This document shows positions 23,219 to 35,744 of a DNA stretch of 64,000 bases, piece by piece. A program made the translations under genes and the position numbers. Each line of letters starts with the position of its first letter. Within the stretch, counting starts at the first letter, position 1. Under the pieces are notes generated by a model that saw nothing but the letters and a program-made list of their open reading frames with translations, had not been told where the DNA came from and searched no databases. The stretch comes from Ophioderma brevispina (Eukaryota > Echinodermata > Ophiuroidea > Amphilepidida > Ophiodermatidae): assembly GCA_023653785.1 (NCBI GenBank), contig JAMKCH010022475.1, forward strand, positions 31,041 through 95,040, read 5' to 3'.

Positions 23219-24370
23219 AGGGGCCATTCCTCTGAAATTTATACTTCCTTCTTCTCATACAAATCAAAGACAATCATTGCAAGATTCGCTCTCAGTTCAC
23301 CAGTACGCGCATCCGGGTGTTCCCATATTCGGCCCCAAATGCTACAATTAAACAATAAAGGGCTTCCTTGAAAATCTATGAATCCATTCTTCTCTTGCAA
23401 ATTAAAGGCTTTCATCACGAGATTCGCTCACATGATCCCCTGGTAGGGGCTTCATTAAATGGGATGTTACATATTTGGCCCAAAATGCCACAATTCCAAT
23501 TCAAGGGGCAATTCCTTTCCTTGAAAATTTATGAATCCATTCTTCTCTCATAAATTAAAGGCTGATTCACACGATATTCGCTCACAGGATCCCCTGGTAA
23601 GGGGCTTGATATGGGATGTTCACATAGGTCCAAATTCCACAATTACCAATTAAAGGGGCATTCCTTGAAAATCTATGAATTCCTTCATCAGCCGGCAAAT
23701 GTAAAGGCTATCATCACGAGATTCGCAAACAGATACCTTGTAGGGTTCATCATTAAGGTGTTCACAGATTTGGCCCAAATTCCACACTTAACCAATAAAG
23801 AGGCATTCCTTGAAAATCTATGAATTCCTTCATCTCCTCAACAAAAAAAAAGTTTTTTTAAATGCTAATCAGCACAAGATTTCGCGCACATCACGGATCG
23901 ATCACCGGGTAGGGGCTTCATCAAATGGGGTGTTCACAGATTTAGGATATTCACAATAAACCAATTAAAGGGGTATTCCTTGAAAATCTATGAATTCGTC
24001 TCTTGCAATTACAGTCTAATCACGAGATCGCTCACAGGATGCCCTGGTCGGGGCTTCATCAAATGGGGTGTTCACAAAATTTGGCCCAAAATGCACATAA
24101 AGGGCCTTCCTTGAAAATCTATGAATTCCTTCCTCTGCAATTAAAGGCTATCATCACGAGATTTGCTCACAGGATCCCCTGGTAGGGGCTGGATATGGCT
24201 GTTCCACCAGATTTGCCTAATGCCTCAATTACCATTAAATGGGCATTCCTTGAAAAATCTATTTCTTCTCATGGGGTTTCCACAAATTTGGCAAATTCTA
24301 CAATTGCTGATTAAAATTAAAGGTATCTTGAATCCTTCTTCTATAATAAAGGCTCTTATTATGTGATGAA
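23219..24370 (+). repeat. ~145-bp tandem satellite, about 7-8 copies
   Basis: The phrase CCTTGAAAATCTATGAAT recurs near 23367, 23519, 23663, 23808, 23977, 24107 and 24249 (spacing about 130-170 bp). Between the copies lie conserved AGATTCGCTCACAGGATCCC, GGTAGGGGCTTCAT and TTCACAGATTTGGCCCAAA blocks. Copies differ by indels and decay toward the right end. There are no unique spacers, so it is not a CRISPR array. Confidence 0.93.
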
Positions 24371-25733
24371 GTTTTCAAATTAGAGCTAGCATTCGTGCTC
24401 GCTTCGAGCACAGTCTAGTTATAACTGGGCCTGCACTTCTGACTGATTTTGGGAGAGAATGTCTTTTTTTGCATTACACAAAACATTCCTTGTATTGTGT
24501 ATCTCAGAGTGTTTTATAAAATGTTTATCAATTTTTTGGTAGTTCGTCATTGTTATGACGTAGCAACGAGAGATTTGGGGGCACCCATATATTGTGTCAT
24601 ATGTAGTGATTTCAAATAAGACCCCAATAGATTTCTTACCTTGTCTTTGGTTACAGAAATGTATTGAAAGTGAAAACAAAATGCGATTTCATTTCCTTAA
24701 TTTCAATATAAAACATAGGCTGAATTTTGTATTTGCTCCTATACGAAATTAGAAATTGCACAATTTTTGTAACAAAGAAATATTTTTCAGCTTAATCCAT
24801 TCACATGGGGACATTTCTGATAGAAAGCTTTACATTAGTGTAAAAATTAGATTTTTCACATTTAAGGGACACCTGTTATGTGAAATCTCTCGTTGCACCT
24901 TTAAAAGATCTATGTTAAAGTCACCCATTGTATAACTCATTTTTTTCCTCTTTATCAATGGTATGACAAACTGGATCAATAGCATTACAAAATCATCTAC
25001 AGCTGTATGGGATCTTTACACTGTTCCTACAGGCAGGTTCTTTTTACCAATCCTTTCTATTTCGATAAAACACGATTAAAAATATAAATTTGCACAACAT
25101 AGGTCTTTTGTACTTAACACTATCAAAGATGTATATACATACAAAACACCACCTTTATCTCGATCTTTTCGATTAATAAACTCTAAATTATACCTAGATA
25201 AGTTATAATAATCATGACATTCTTTTAATTTTTAAAAATTCTTGGACAAGCTTCTAATATTATAGTAGATTCATCCCATCGTGGTACCTCTAGTACTTTT
25301 CCGAAGGTAGTGGCATTGGATGAGGGGATGTGCATTGGATGGAAATTAAAATTCCACACTTAATCTATTGAAACATATAGTCCACTAGCACAGAAAAATA
25401 AATTAGGTGCTTAATGAAATCATTCAAGTCAACGTAAATGCATCTAGCTATATACATTAACTCTCAAAATATTCTGACTAATCGTATTTGCTTTAATAGT
25501 ATTCATGTAACAGGTGAGTTGGACGTTGCTGACTTTTGAGGTTTGAGCGCCCGTGTTTTGGATACGAGGGAACAAAAAAGTCTTTGTACTCCTTCTGTAT
25601 ACAAGGCGAGATTATCTTAGTTCGTTCATGAAACAGGTGAATCGAGCCACATATTCTGCCTCCTCTCCCAAGTTATCGACGCTGTCCAAAACTTTTCCCG
25701 CGGTGACACGATGGGTTGAATCTACTATAACAT
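24371..25733. other. Non-coding interval with one dispersed repeat
   Basis: 24770-24870 (AGCTTAATCCATTCACATGG, then GATAGAAAGCTTTAC) resembles 40400-40590. The rest is AT-rich with no recognised gene. Confidence 0.5.
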
Positions 25734-26141
25734 TCAGAATATAATAATCTTTAGATAACACTTTAGCTGTAAACTTAGAAGGGATAACATATTCACTTTT
25801 GAAAGTAGTTTGCGAGTAAAACATTCTTCGTTAGATTCTTCGTGTATTTTCTGATATCTTAATGGTTTCAAGATCATATCATCATATTTGTGGAAATCAA
25901 TATTTATATCATTTTTAGCATTTAGGTTGCTGTAATCCTTATCACATTCCTTAGCTTTGTTACAAGTACTGGTACAATTATGACACGCCCAATTTAAATT
26001 CAATTGAAGAAGATCTTTACGTTTCAAATTTGTACATTTCTTATGTAGATGTCTGTTGCATTTATTACATGAAATAAGTTTATGAGCGGATTTTACTGTC
26101 TTGGAGCAAACACACAGACACTCTTGGAGCAAAACACGCAA
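25734..26141 (-). mobile_element. Non-LTR retrotransposon fragment with PHD-like zinc finger
   Basis: A 135-codon frame with the Cys/His pattern CLCVCSK, ISCNKCNRHLHKKC and NWACHNC. This is the PHD-type finger found near the N-terminus of CR1/Daphne-group LINE proteins and in some host PHD proteins. An Asp/Asn/Lys-rich tail follows. No endonuclease or reverse transcriptase continues in frame, so this is a fragment. Next to a Penelope-like fragment on the same strand, it looks like nested retroelement debris. A host PHD exon is the alternative. Confidence 0.55.
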
Positions 26142-26149
26142 ACACTCTG

Positions 26150-26960
26150 TCAGTCATTAAGATAAAAAGAACACAACAAAGAATGGCTGAAACTGTTGAA
26201 ATGGAAGACAACTGATTTGTTGGAAGCATTTGACCGAATTGAACGGACATAGTCAGAGAATCGAACAGAAATAGTAGTTTTAGTTTCGCCAATGTAGAGT
26301 TGACCACAACGTTTGCAAATGATGGCACAAATGACATTCTTGGGGGTACATGTGAAAGAAATGTTTCCTGTTGTTAGAACCAGTGATATGAGATAAGTTG
26401 ATGGCGCAAGCACATGTTTTGCAGAGTGGTCGCTTGCAGGCTCTCATACCAGGAGAATCAGCAGCAGGATCCTTGGCATGGACAAGGTGGTTATCACTGT
26501 TGTAAATGTTCTTAACTGTCAGTCGGTGCTCGAAACGTGCAAATAACTGTAAAAACCCTAGGTTTAACTGTTGTGAGTTTTTAATTAACATTTTTAACAG
26601 TGTAGGAAGATTCTTTTCACGACGCCAAGCTGTGACGGGAGCGACGTGAAGATGTGGCTAGTAGACGGATGATGACGAAGAGTCTCAAAGTTACTGGTAA
26701 TGATGTTGCGAACCTGAACGTTGATACGATGGAAGTTCATGGCCAGGGGAATACGATCTTCTTCAGTGGACCTGTCACCTGTCTGAAGGGGTGAGAGCAC
26801 TATCTCTGTCGATGCTTTTGGCACGCTGGAGAGAAGATGAGATAAAATTATCCGTATAAACACGTTTTTGAAGGTCAAAGTCTAAATCTTCACTGGAGAT
26901 TCGGCGTAGACGCTGAAATTGAACAAATGCAATAATTTTTGCAACTTCCAGGGTGACTTG
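26150..26960 (-). mobile_element. Penelope-like retroelement 3' fragment with GIY-YIG endonuclease
   Basis: Minus-strand order: RLRRISSEDLDFD (near 26930-26890), IPLAMNFHRINVQVRNII and HPSTSHIFTSLPSQ (26740-26640), the CxxC segment ACKRPLCKTCACAINLSH (about 26440-26380), then ICAIICKRCGQLYIGETKTT (about 26330-26270), the core of a GIY-YIG nuclease, ending with HFNSFSHS. This is the C-terminal order of Penelope-like element proteins (thumb, linker, nuclease). It is spread over at least three frames, so it is inactive. No reverse transcriptase core is visible upstream. Confidence 0.85.
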
Positions 26961-27182
26961 ATGAGTACTTGAGATAGCTATGGGAGTCAGTTGGTTTGTA
27001 AAAAATGCTAGTTGTGAGTTGATCTGAGTCGATTGCCAGCTTGGTATACTCCTGACCGTACAGTGTTAAAATAACATCAAGAATGATAAAATCGGTATTT
27101 CAAGATGTGATGCTTTTGGAAGATTTATAATATTATCTTTTAAATTACATCACCGAAGTTTCTGCTGACAGAAGTTCTTCAT

Positions 27183-28081
27183 TTATGGTTTGATACGCAT
27201 ATCAAACATCATCTGATAATACGGCATATTACTCTCAATACATTCATGCATATCTTCCGAAATCGCATCTAGAGGTGGTACTTCCGATGGCGGAAAAAAT
27301 TGGGAACTTTTGAGAGCTGGATACCAGAAACCCCCTTCTTCTTCCAGCAAATTACCTTGCACGCTCACACGTCCCGCCTTCCAGGTTTTCATGATTTCAG
27401 GACTCTCCGGCCATTGCAGAAGGCTGTCTTTATATGGAATAGCAACTGCTTGACAAAACTGACGCAAAATAGAATGCGGATTGTGCTGAAGATCATCGGA
27501 GTCAAGTACCACGGGATTTGGATCAAAATTTTCTTGTACATAATGTAAAAGGTCGTGCTGGATTTTATAGAGTTGCCTTGGAAACCCTAAGTCAAGTAGC
27601 AACTCTGAAAATGAGGTACTTTCGCAGTCCTTCTTGAACAACTTCGCCGCTAACTTCTTCCAAGATGGAATCACCTTATTTGGATGTCGAATCAAGAAAG
27701 CGTGACGGAAGCCCGAGGGAATCATATCAAATTTCCCTTCAATACAAAATGCCTGATCCTTTACCAATAAGATCTTTTTTCCAGGATAGTCGGCTTCTAG
27801 TTGTTGCTTAGCCCATGCAAAAGTACATATTTTATCGTCAAAGACATTTGGGAAGTCCCGTTCAAAGTTAGAGTTCGCACTGGCAATAAATTCACCATAG
27901 AATCGTTACCCGAAACTGGCGATTCTGGCCCAAAATTATAAGCGGTAACAAAAGGATCCAAAAATATTTGAATATCATCGACATAACTCATACACTTGGT
28001 AAATACTGTGCTAAGTGAACGTGGTTGAGTCCACACAATTACCTTTTGGAGATCCGAAGCTGACAAACTTTTGGATGACAT
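27183..28081 (-). CDS. P-loop sulfotransferase-like protein (one frameshift)
   Basis: About 300 residues from ATG at 28081 to TAA at 27183. The N-terminus has VIVWTQPRSLSTVFTKCMSY (about 28047-27988), the PRSxST loop that binds the 5'-phosphosulfate of PAPS in sulfotransferase-fold proteins. Later FLIRHPNKVIPSW (about 27695-27655) resembles the 3'-phosphate-binding segment. This layout matches the uncharacterised 'sulfotransferase family' proteins of marine invertebrates; the acceptor is unknown. The frame changes once near 27890-27910, consistent with one missing base; on the far side SANSNFERDFPNVFDDKIC leads into the main frame. Just upstream of the ATG is a good acceptor (TTTCATTTCTAG, ending at 28089), suggesting a 5' intron. 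No neighbour is functionally linked. Confidence 0.82.
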
Positions 28082-28369
28082 GCTGGATCTAGAAATGAAA
28101 TAAAATATTTTATGTAAGAATAGTTATTAGTCCTATTTGCGCGAATTTAGTTTTCAAAAGATTTGTTATCAAACAAACCAACTGTAAGGTATTATTTTTC
28201 CATTTTAAAGGAATCATGGCCAGAGATCGGATCTTAATGACATGCCTATGTAAAGCAACAATTGGTGGAAACAGTCAAAATTGGACTAAATTGGCCAGAA
28301 GAAAGCATGCCAACTAGATTAAAAGGAGCATGAAAGAGTTCATTATTTGGTTGTGACGTGTTATTTATT

Positions 28370-29040
28370 AGTATTATTAACTGTTGACTGGTGAGATACT
28401 GGATGGCAATCTAATCCTGTCATCATGTACATGAATATTGCTTACAACAGTATGGTCCATGTTGACTGTTTGATACTGATGCTCTATTCTATAGCATTAA
28501 GTACAGAATTGCCCTCCAAACAAAAGTATTAATCACTGGTTGACAAGTGTTATTTGGAATACACCTATTCATAATCGTCATTGAGCCCCTGAATAGGCTT
28601 ACCCAGTATTGTCAGCTGTTGACAGGTTTAATGCTGAATGCATCTATCATAATCATCATTGAGTACAGGAATAGGCTTACAACAGTTATTGTCAACTGTT
28701 TGACTGTTGGATGCTGATGCATCTCTTTATATCATCATTAAGTCCTAATATAGGCCGACACAGTAATTATCACTGTGACAAGGTTGTGATGTTAGTACAC
28801 CATTCATTCGTCATTGACACATGACTAGGTTACCCAGCATTGTCACTGTTGACTGGTTTTAACTGAATAAATGCATATCATGTTCATCATTGAGTCAATG
28901 AATAGTCTTACCATTTATTGGACTACTGTTGACTAGTTTGATGCTGGTGCATCTATTCTGCTCATTGAGTACATGAATAGGATTATCCAGAATTGTCCAC
29001 TGTTGAACTGATTTTATGCTGACATACCTAATTCATCCAA
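28370..29040 (+). repeat. ~77-bp minisatellite, about 9 copies
   Basis: The phrase CTGTTGACTGGTTTGATGCTG (or variants) recurs near 28382, 28459, 28536, 28616, 28699, 28775, 28851, 28927 and 29002. CATCATTGAGTACATGAATAGG and TTACCCAGTATTGTCA lie between repeats. Regular spacing of 75-83 bp. Non-coding. Confidence 0.92.
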
Positions 29041-31428
29041 TCACTGAACTAATCAATATCACTCATTTGATGTCATTTTTTTCATTTCATCACAAATAGA
29101 AGGCAGTCCTTATTGCTTTATATAACATATAAAAATTCCAAACTTCTTATAGACATATAATGATTTTGTTTTACGGTATTCACTATCTACAGCATCTATA
29201 TTTCTTTCTCCATTTGAGTCCAAATGAACAGAAATTGCCCAGCAGTGAAATGTAAACACGAAATATCAAGCCAGAAGATATGATTCGACGGAGTGTCAAA
29301 TGTCCGGTCGCTGATCGGGTCAGATTAATCAAACACCGTGAGGCCACGGTCGATGCAAAATACCAATGGTCAGAGAAGAAAGGTCCAATAAAACGAACTC
29401 TTTCTCCGTGATGGGCGAATAGTAGTCTTCTTATAGGAACTTTTCCCTCCTGCTAACTGTTTCGCGGGAACTTGTCTCAAATTATTTTATGGACACATGA
29501 TATAGTATCACCAATCAAAATAATGGACACGAAAGATTTTATGTGTTATATCATATACTGTTCATCATTAAAGAGACAAAGGGACATTTCCAGTAAAGTG
29601 CGCCTCCTCTTTTTTTTTCGAACCTGGCTTTTGTACCTTTTTAGTACCGTCCACATGTTTTAATTGGGGTTTTTTGGGTTTTTTTAATGACCCGAATGAT
29701 GTCTCAACAATTAAACTAGAAGGTATTTAATGTTTGAATCAGAGTTGTAAGGATCAGAGATTTGTAATTTGTTAACCCATTTTGGAAAACTCTGTACTCC
29801 TGTAAACTGACCATATGGATTTACCATTACCCTTGCTGCCGTAATGATCAAAATCTTATGTGGGCTACTTTCATGCATAGCTCTAAAATTGCTTTGATTT
29901 CCTATATCAAATAAAGATGGAATTTAAACAAATCTGGTCATTACATACTATAGGAATATAATTATTGAGATACAGGCAGTGACACTGCCACCACTTTTTC
30001 AACTCCACACGTAAAACTCATCGTGGCATCCGAGCCGGGGTAACTGTCGAGGCCCGAATATTCATTGTTCGTATAGACCAGTTAACAGCAATGTTTGTAA
30101 ACTTGTTAGGGCCTGGTATCTTGAAAAAAGTCAGGCCTGACTGTTACACACTTGGGCAATTGTATCTGTTAGAGTTTTTAATACTATGGTTCTCACGATT
30201 CGCAGGAATGTATTCGCAGGCAACAAAAGGAAGTGGACCGTGGATGTTTAACTGGTCTATTATCTTGTCTTCCGTACGCATGCCCACGCCATTTGCTCAC
30301 GATTCGATCTTATTTTTTTACCGGAACTTCCCACCTTAACACAAAACGTGGAGTGATTTAGTGTTGTGCGCCCTCCAAGACGTAATAACTGTAGGAGGGC
30401 GCTCTTACGCATATCGGAGGGTTACTCGTGCGGCCAAGCCTAATTCATTATAGTCAATTCACCAAATGTCAAAGAATTACAATTAATACGGAGTCAACCA
30501 CAAACCACTTTGGTGCTTTGATGTGGGGTCGGTTCTGAGTGCTTCCCATGACCTACATACGACATCATCCTCTTTCGTTATTCATACAAACACATTCAGA
30601 AATACACTTCCAGTGGAGTTGTATTTTCAACTCCAACGGTTTTTGGAATAAGAAAATATTTCCTTGACAACATAGTAAAATAAATTAAAAATTTTCGTCC
30701 GGATTCGCTTTCACGGGTTAAACCAATGGCGAGTCTGAAATTGGGATTTCTTGGCGGCCCTCCCCTGGGGGGTACAGGGGGAAGGTCCGATTTATTTGGC
30801 AATCCCGGTGTTCGGCAATACTGAAAATTGCGATCTTTATAAATACCCAGTAACAAGTACATTGGATTCTATGGTGTTAAAGACTCGCAATAATATACTG
30901 TCATTTTTCTGCAATAACTGTGCGATAAAACGTGTCTGCAAAAAGTCACACCCATAAAACGAATCCTACCTACCTACTTCACGAAAACATCCGCCCCATA
31001 ACCATGCCAAATCAGGTCTTGGAAAGGAAATTGATCAAAATGTGGTTCCATATGAGCCAGGTCCTGTAAATACGGTCGGTGGAAACGTTGTGTGATGAGC
31101 GCGGGATCTCGCGTGCGTTTGTATACGTTTTCGTGTCGGACCTCGTGGAGTCAATATGCATGGTAGGACCCCAATACATGAGAATGAGACTAATTTTGAA
31201 TAATAACGTTCTGGCAGTCTAGGGTTTTTGGAAATGGCGCGAAAATGAATTTTCAAATGATTTTATCCAAAATTTCGTCTACGAACTAAAAATTCGCAGA
31301 ACAAATTGATTAAAATGAGGTCTTCCTTGCCGTGTGGTAAAATTGAATGAATTCAGTCAAGCAGTATTGAAGAAATCAATCGGGCATATTATTAAGAAAT
31401 AAAAGGGTAAGATGTCAGTTTATTGGAG
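29041..31428. other. Gene-poor interval
   Basis: No supported exon. A small hairpin (GCGCCCTCCAAGAC against GTAGGAGGGCGC) lies near 30370-30402. Short open frames carry no recognisable motif. Confidence 0.5.
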
Positions 31429-31520
31429 AATAATGTGTCGGGCAAGTAAAAACATGAAGAATGGGGCGAGGCGAAGCCGAGACCCATTATTCAAATGTTT
31501 TACTGCGAGGACACATTATT
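31429..31520. repeat. 92-bp hairpin
   Basis: AATAATGTGTC through AAGTAAAAACAT and GAATGGG pairs with CCCATTATTC, ATGTTTTACT and GACACATTATT, around a GCGAGGCGAAGCCGAG loop. It could be a small MITE or a structured-RNA-like palindrome. Nothing indicates transcription. Confidence 0.65.
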
Positions 31521-33685
31521 CGACATAAACATGAACAGCGCACCCTTTATTTTCTTCGATTACCGTAACGGAAAGTTAAAACAATCCAGAAAAACTGGAC
31601 ATTTCTTACTAAAACACGTAACAGTTGTTTACGTCTTTAGAGGCGTGTTTGTTCTTCTCCGCGAAAATGTTAGCGTGTGCGCTTATAGGGATGGTGCAGA
31701 ATGTGCGCTTTGCATCCCGCATTAGAAGCGTAATTCGCGGCCCAGTATGGCAGAATAATGGGCAGTAAACAACCAATCAAAGGCGGCTTTTTGAATATGG
31801 GCAGTAGAGGTAAATGAATGAACATTTAGGGGTTTTTTCCATAGAGCTCCAAGGAGCTCTGCGGGAACCTCCCAATACAACTCTGTAATCGAAACCATAG
31901 GCGTCCTGCACCTGCATGACGGTTACAGACAACGATTCGAATGAAAGGGAGATTGGCACGAATGTTTAAATCAAAATGATCGTTATTTAAGAATTTCACT
32001 AACTCGGCCGATTTTGAAATTCATAGTTTATTCCAAACTATCATGCTATTACTAAGAGTATTGAACGACGGTTAGAAGGATTTCGTAATGTCCTGGGACC
32101 GAGACTGTGTAGAAAATTGACCGTAAGAATTAAATTACCGTTTGGAAATCCCAAATACCCAAAATTGAGGAGGTTTTTTTAGTGTCGCATGCCCACCCAC
32201 ACCCTGCTTTATGGATCTGACACCCTCCCCCCGATTTTTAAATAATCAAGTATATTCTTATTCCAAAACCAAGCTGAAAAATACACTTTACTTAAGGTCA
32301 TTGGTTAATATTTATATATGAAAACGACGAGGGACGAGGTTCGTAAATGGGTCATGTAACCACGCATGACCGGTTGTAAAGCAACATGGTCCCCTGGAAA
32401 GAGTGCCTAGCTACCATGAGAACATGTACGGATAAACCGTGACCTTGTAAACGGGGCTGATAGGGTATTTACGATGCAATAAATGATACGAGCACAGGGG
32501 GCCGGCCAAGAAATCCCAATTTTACGAGGTCGCCATTGGTTTTTTTAACAACGGAAAAGGCCAAAACCTAACAAACATGTTGCCAGGAATATTTTATTTT
32601 ACCAAACCGTTAGAGCTGAAGAATCAACTCACATGTATTAAAACGGTTAGTTTGATTTTTTTGTAGAATAAAGACGATGATGAGGTGAATGGTATGGTAG
32701 CGGGTCTGGTTGCCGATGGACACATAAGGAAGTTGCTTTTTGCCCACAAAAGGACAAAAAGATGCGATGACGGCATCGTACGACTACAATATGGGCCGAA
32801 ATCGCCTGGCCTGGCCAGCGAAACCCTCAGCTTGCATCCCTGGGACATGGGAAGAAGAGGACTCTAGTTAAAATCCATGGGGCTTGCGTTAACAGACCTA
32901 CAATTCGCAAAGACGTCCACAGACAAAACACGTGATGTAAGTTTTTCCCAAAAGGCTTTGCGACATCCGGAATCGAGCAGCGGTAATCGAACATCAACAA
33001 TGTTACGAATTTGCCCCTTTGCGAGCGTTGCAAAATTCGCACCGGGGAGAGAAAACAAAACTTTATTTTTGCTATCAAAAACACAAATTACAACTTAAAG
33101 GCAAAATTAGGCAATATAAAAAACTCCTAATCATTTTAATAAGTATGTTTTAATTCAATTTTACTACAACGGTAAATTTTGACTTGCTAAAGATTAGCAT
33201 TTCCTCACCAAATTCCATAGCGTTACGGAACTTGAGACTTAGATGTAGAGACATGGATATAAGAATATTATGGAAAAGAGTGTATTTCATAGGTTTATTT
33301 TTAACTGAGCAGACAATATATTCTACATATCACTACATAATCTCAAAAAACCAGCCAAACTAATTTACGCGTGTGTGATCCATGAGATCAGCACCAGTTA
33401 CGTTACCTATATTCAAAACATTATGTACTTTTACGAATTGACGAACGAACAGTGAATATATGCCGATGCCTATACCAATGCTCAAGTGCGAGTCGTCCCG
33501 CGTCTATTCGTTCTTGTGCAACTTTGACTACGCTTGATAAACCGCAGTGTGGCCTTTAATCTTTGGACAGAAGGAATTGGAAGATCGTACTTTTATATTT
33601 ATATGAATATACTGGGTGGTTGCAGGCTATACAGTCCACGTATATAGGGTTAAAGCGATAAAACGGGAATACCAATATTAACAAC
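31521..33685. other. Gene-poor interval
   Basis: Short frames at 31495-31725 and 32877-33098 show no family motif. No RNA gene or repeat was recognised. Confidence 0.5.
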
Positions 33686-33691
33686 TATATT

Positions 33692-33722
<31 letters not shown>

Positions 33723-33782
33723 TATATATATATTATATATATATATTATATATATATATATATAGATATATATATATATATA
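33686..33782. repeat. (TA)n microsatellite
   Basis: About 95 bp of TA alternation with a few phase breaks. Confidence 0.96.
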
Positions 33783-34309
33783 AAAGGGAAGTGTTAAGAC
33801 CCTGACAAAATGCATATCTGATTATACTTATCTAATGCCTTGCCCCATTGGTGAATAAACGAAGTGACCACTCGATTTTTGAGCCAATATCTTGGAAAAC
33901 TAGACGCAAAACGGAGAGCACCATTGACGGTTTCCTCTGCCTGGAAACATCAACCAGTAGTTTTCACTAATAACAACCTCGTAAAAAACTGATGGCTTGT
34001 AAGTACTACGAACCAATTTAACTTATTGGTAAAGAGGCTCCATGAGTTATTTTAACGTGGGGCATACTCACTGAAGTTATATTCACAACTCCATCTTTCC
34101 CATTTCCATTTTGTCATTAGCAAAAACAAATAAATTAAATTATTGAACATGTCAATATATCACTTATTAAATCACCTAACAGACTTAAGAGTGCAACAGC
34201 GTAGATTTAATATGCAATATAATTTCCGGTTGAGGAGCTTTTTCAAAACACCACAGAAATCATTCCTATTTTGATCTATAAGCTTTGAATAAAGACAGTA
34301 TTCTGGTTG

Positions 34310-34930
34310 TATGGTAAGGCCCGTAGGAAACCGGATACAGTAGTGTTTGCGGGCAGCCCAAACCCAACCTCCACGTGGTACCAGACGTATAGCCCAGGCT
34401 TACCAGGTGTCGTTCAAGCAACTTAATGTTCTGAATTTATAGGCCTACCAGCGTCGTTCCAGCATGGGTTTACAGTTTGGATTATACCAGGCAGTTTAAA
34501 TCGTGCAAGGATGCGAGGCTGGAGACGATCTAGTTCCCGGCGACTCGAGTTTGGACCACGAGGCCGGAGACATCCTGGGTGAACTAACGGGGACATATGG
34601 GTATGGCCTGATACCTAGATTACAGAGTTATTTCTACCAGCACTACTGACGCGTGGATTTCCATCGACTGTATGGAGCTTGGAGAAAAATTGAGGGCGTT
34701 ATTTTTTTTAAAAATCTTGGAAAACAGGCTGTGGCTTCCGTAAAGATACCGGTTCTATTGTTTTGAGATGCAAGTGACAGCGTTCATGCAGTACCACCTG
34801 TCTACATTGTCTACATATATGAAGAGAATTACGTAATCGAATTTCACATGTATTGGTGTCGGGCGCACATCCCTAGCAGCTGAAAGATCCATTCAAACCA
34901 ACACAACCACAACAACAACAGTAATTCTGG
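34310..34930 (+). repeat. Repeat family R (CAA-tailed), copy 1
   Basis: Starts near GGTAAGGCCCGTAG and runs through CTCCACGTGGTACC, GTTCCAGCATGGGTTTACAG, GCGACTCGAG, ACCAGCACTACTGACG, CTAGCAGCTGAAAG and a (CAA)n-like end (ACAACCACAACAACAACAG). Later copies join head to tail at this CAA tract, so a unit of about 620 bp is suggested. Non-coding; origin (SINE-like or LTR-derived) unresolved. Confidence 0.8.
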
Positions 34931-35744
34931 GATTCTTCACTGGTTTTGATTGAATAGGAGTGGATTGGTACGGGCTCGCGAAAATTATGGATACGACAGT
35001 GATTTTCCTGTACTGGCCACGTCTTCTCTAAATTATACAGAGCTTGAGCGTTACCCGGAAATGTTATTCACAAGGAAATGTCAAGGCAATGCAGTATTCT
35101 TGAACTATGGTGTGGAAAAGTAAGACGCGTGATCCAGTTATACCTACGGAGGAGCAGTAGGAAACCACCACTTGCCCAAATGCCATGGAAACTGCGAGTA
35201 CCATGGACGGAAGAGAAGAAGAAAAAAGAGCGGAAGTCCCCTTCTACGATAAGACGAGACAAGAGAAGGCTTGGCATGGGTGGCCGGAAGACGCGGCATG
35301 ATACCAAGCCTTAAACAGCTGATACAAATCCTCGGAGTACCCGGACAAGGGTGCCAGCTCAGGCGTGTAATTTGGACGCGTTACCAGAGGTGGTTGAAAA
35401 GGATGTGGATATGGACCAACCTCACTATTGAAGAGGCCGATAACACAACAGTCATGCTCTACATGTGATTACGGTACACCGATAACAGTATGGCAACGTA
35501 CTTCTCCTTTGGACACCATGATGATGATGAGACGATGCGCGGAGTTGTTTGCTTCATTTCACAAACACGTTGAAGATTTGCTTCTGCTCCCGCTGCCATG
35601 GACCACGACCAATAAAGCGGTATGAAATGCTTCTCCACTGCTCTTGTCAACGCTCTGAGTGTAAAGAACTCCACTTAAAAGTCTGCGGAAGAATTTAAAA
35701 ATCAGCTAATGGAGTTCTTGGCGCCAATGCATTCGCCAGCCTGA
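34931..35744 (+). other. Possible coding remnant between copies of repeat R
   Basis: A Lys/Arg-rich segment (EEKKKERKSPSTIRRDKRRL, near 35209-35268) and acidic or His/Met-rich pieces occur in broken frames. The basic segment resembles nucleic-acid-binding parts of transposon proteins, but no catalytic domain is visible. Probably an internal part of an element flanked by repeat R. Confidence 0.3.

Noticed and set aside
23219..24370. Regular repeats considered as a CRISPR array
   Set aside because: Whole ~145-bp units are similar with no unique spacers, unit length varies, and the DNA is eukaryotic.
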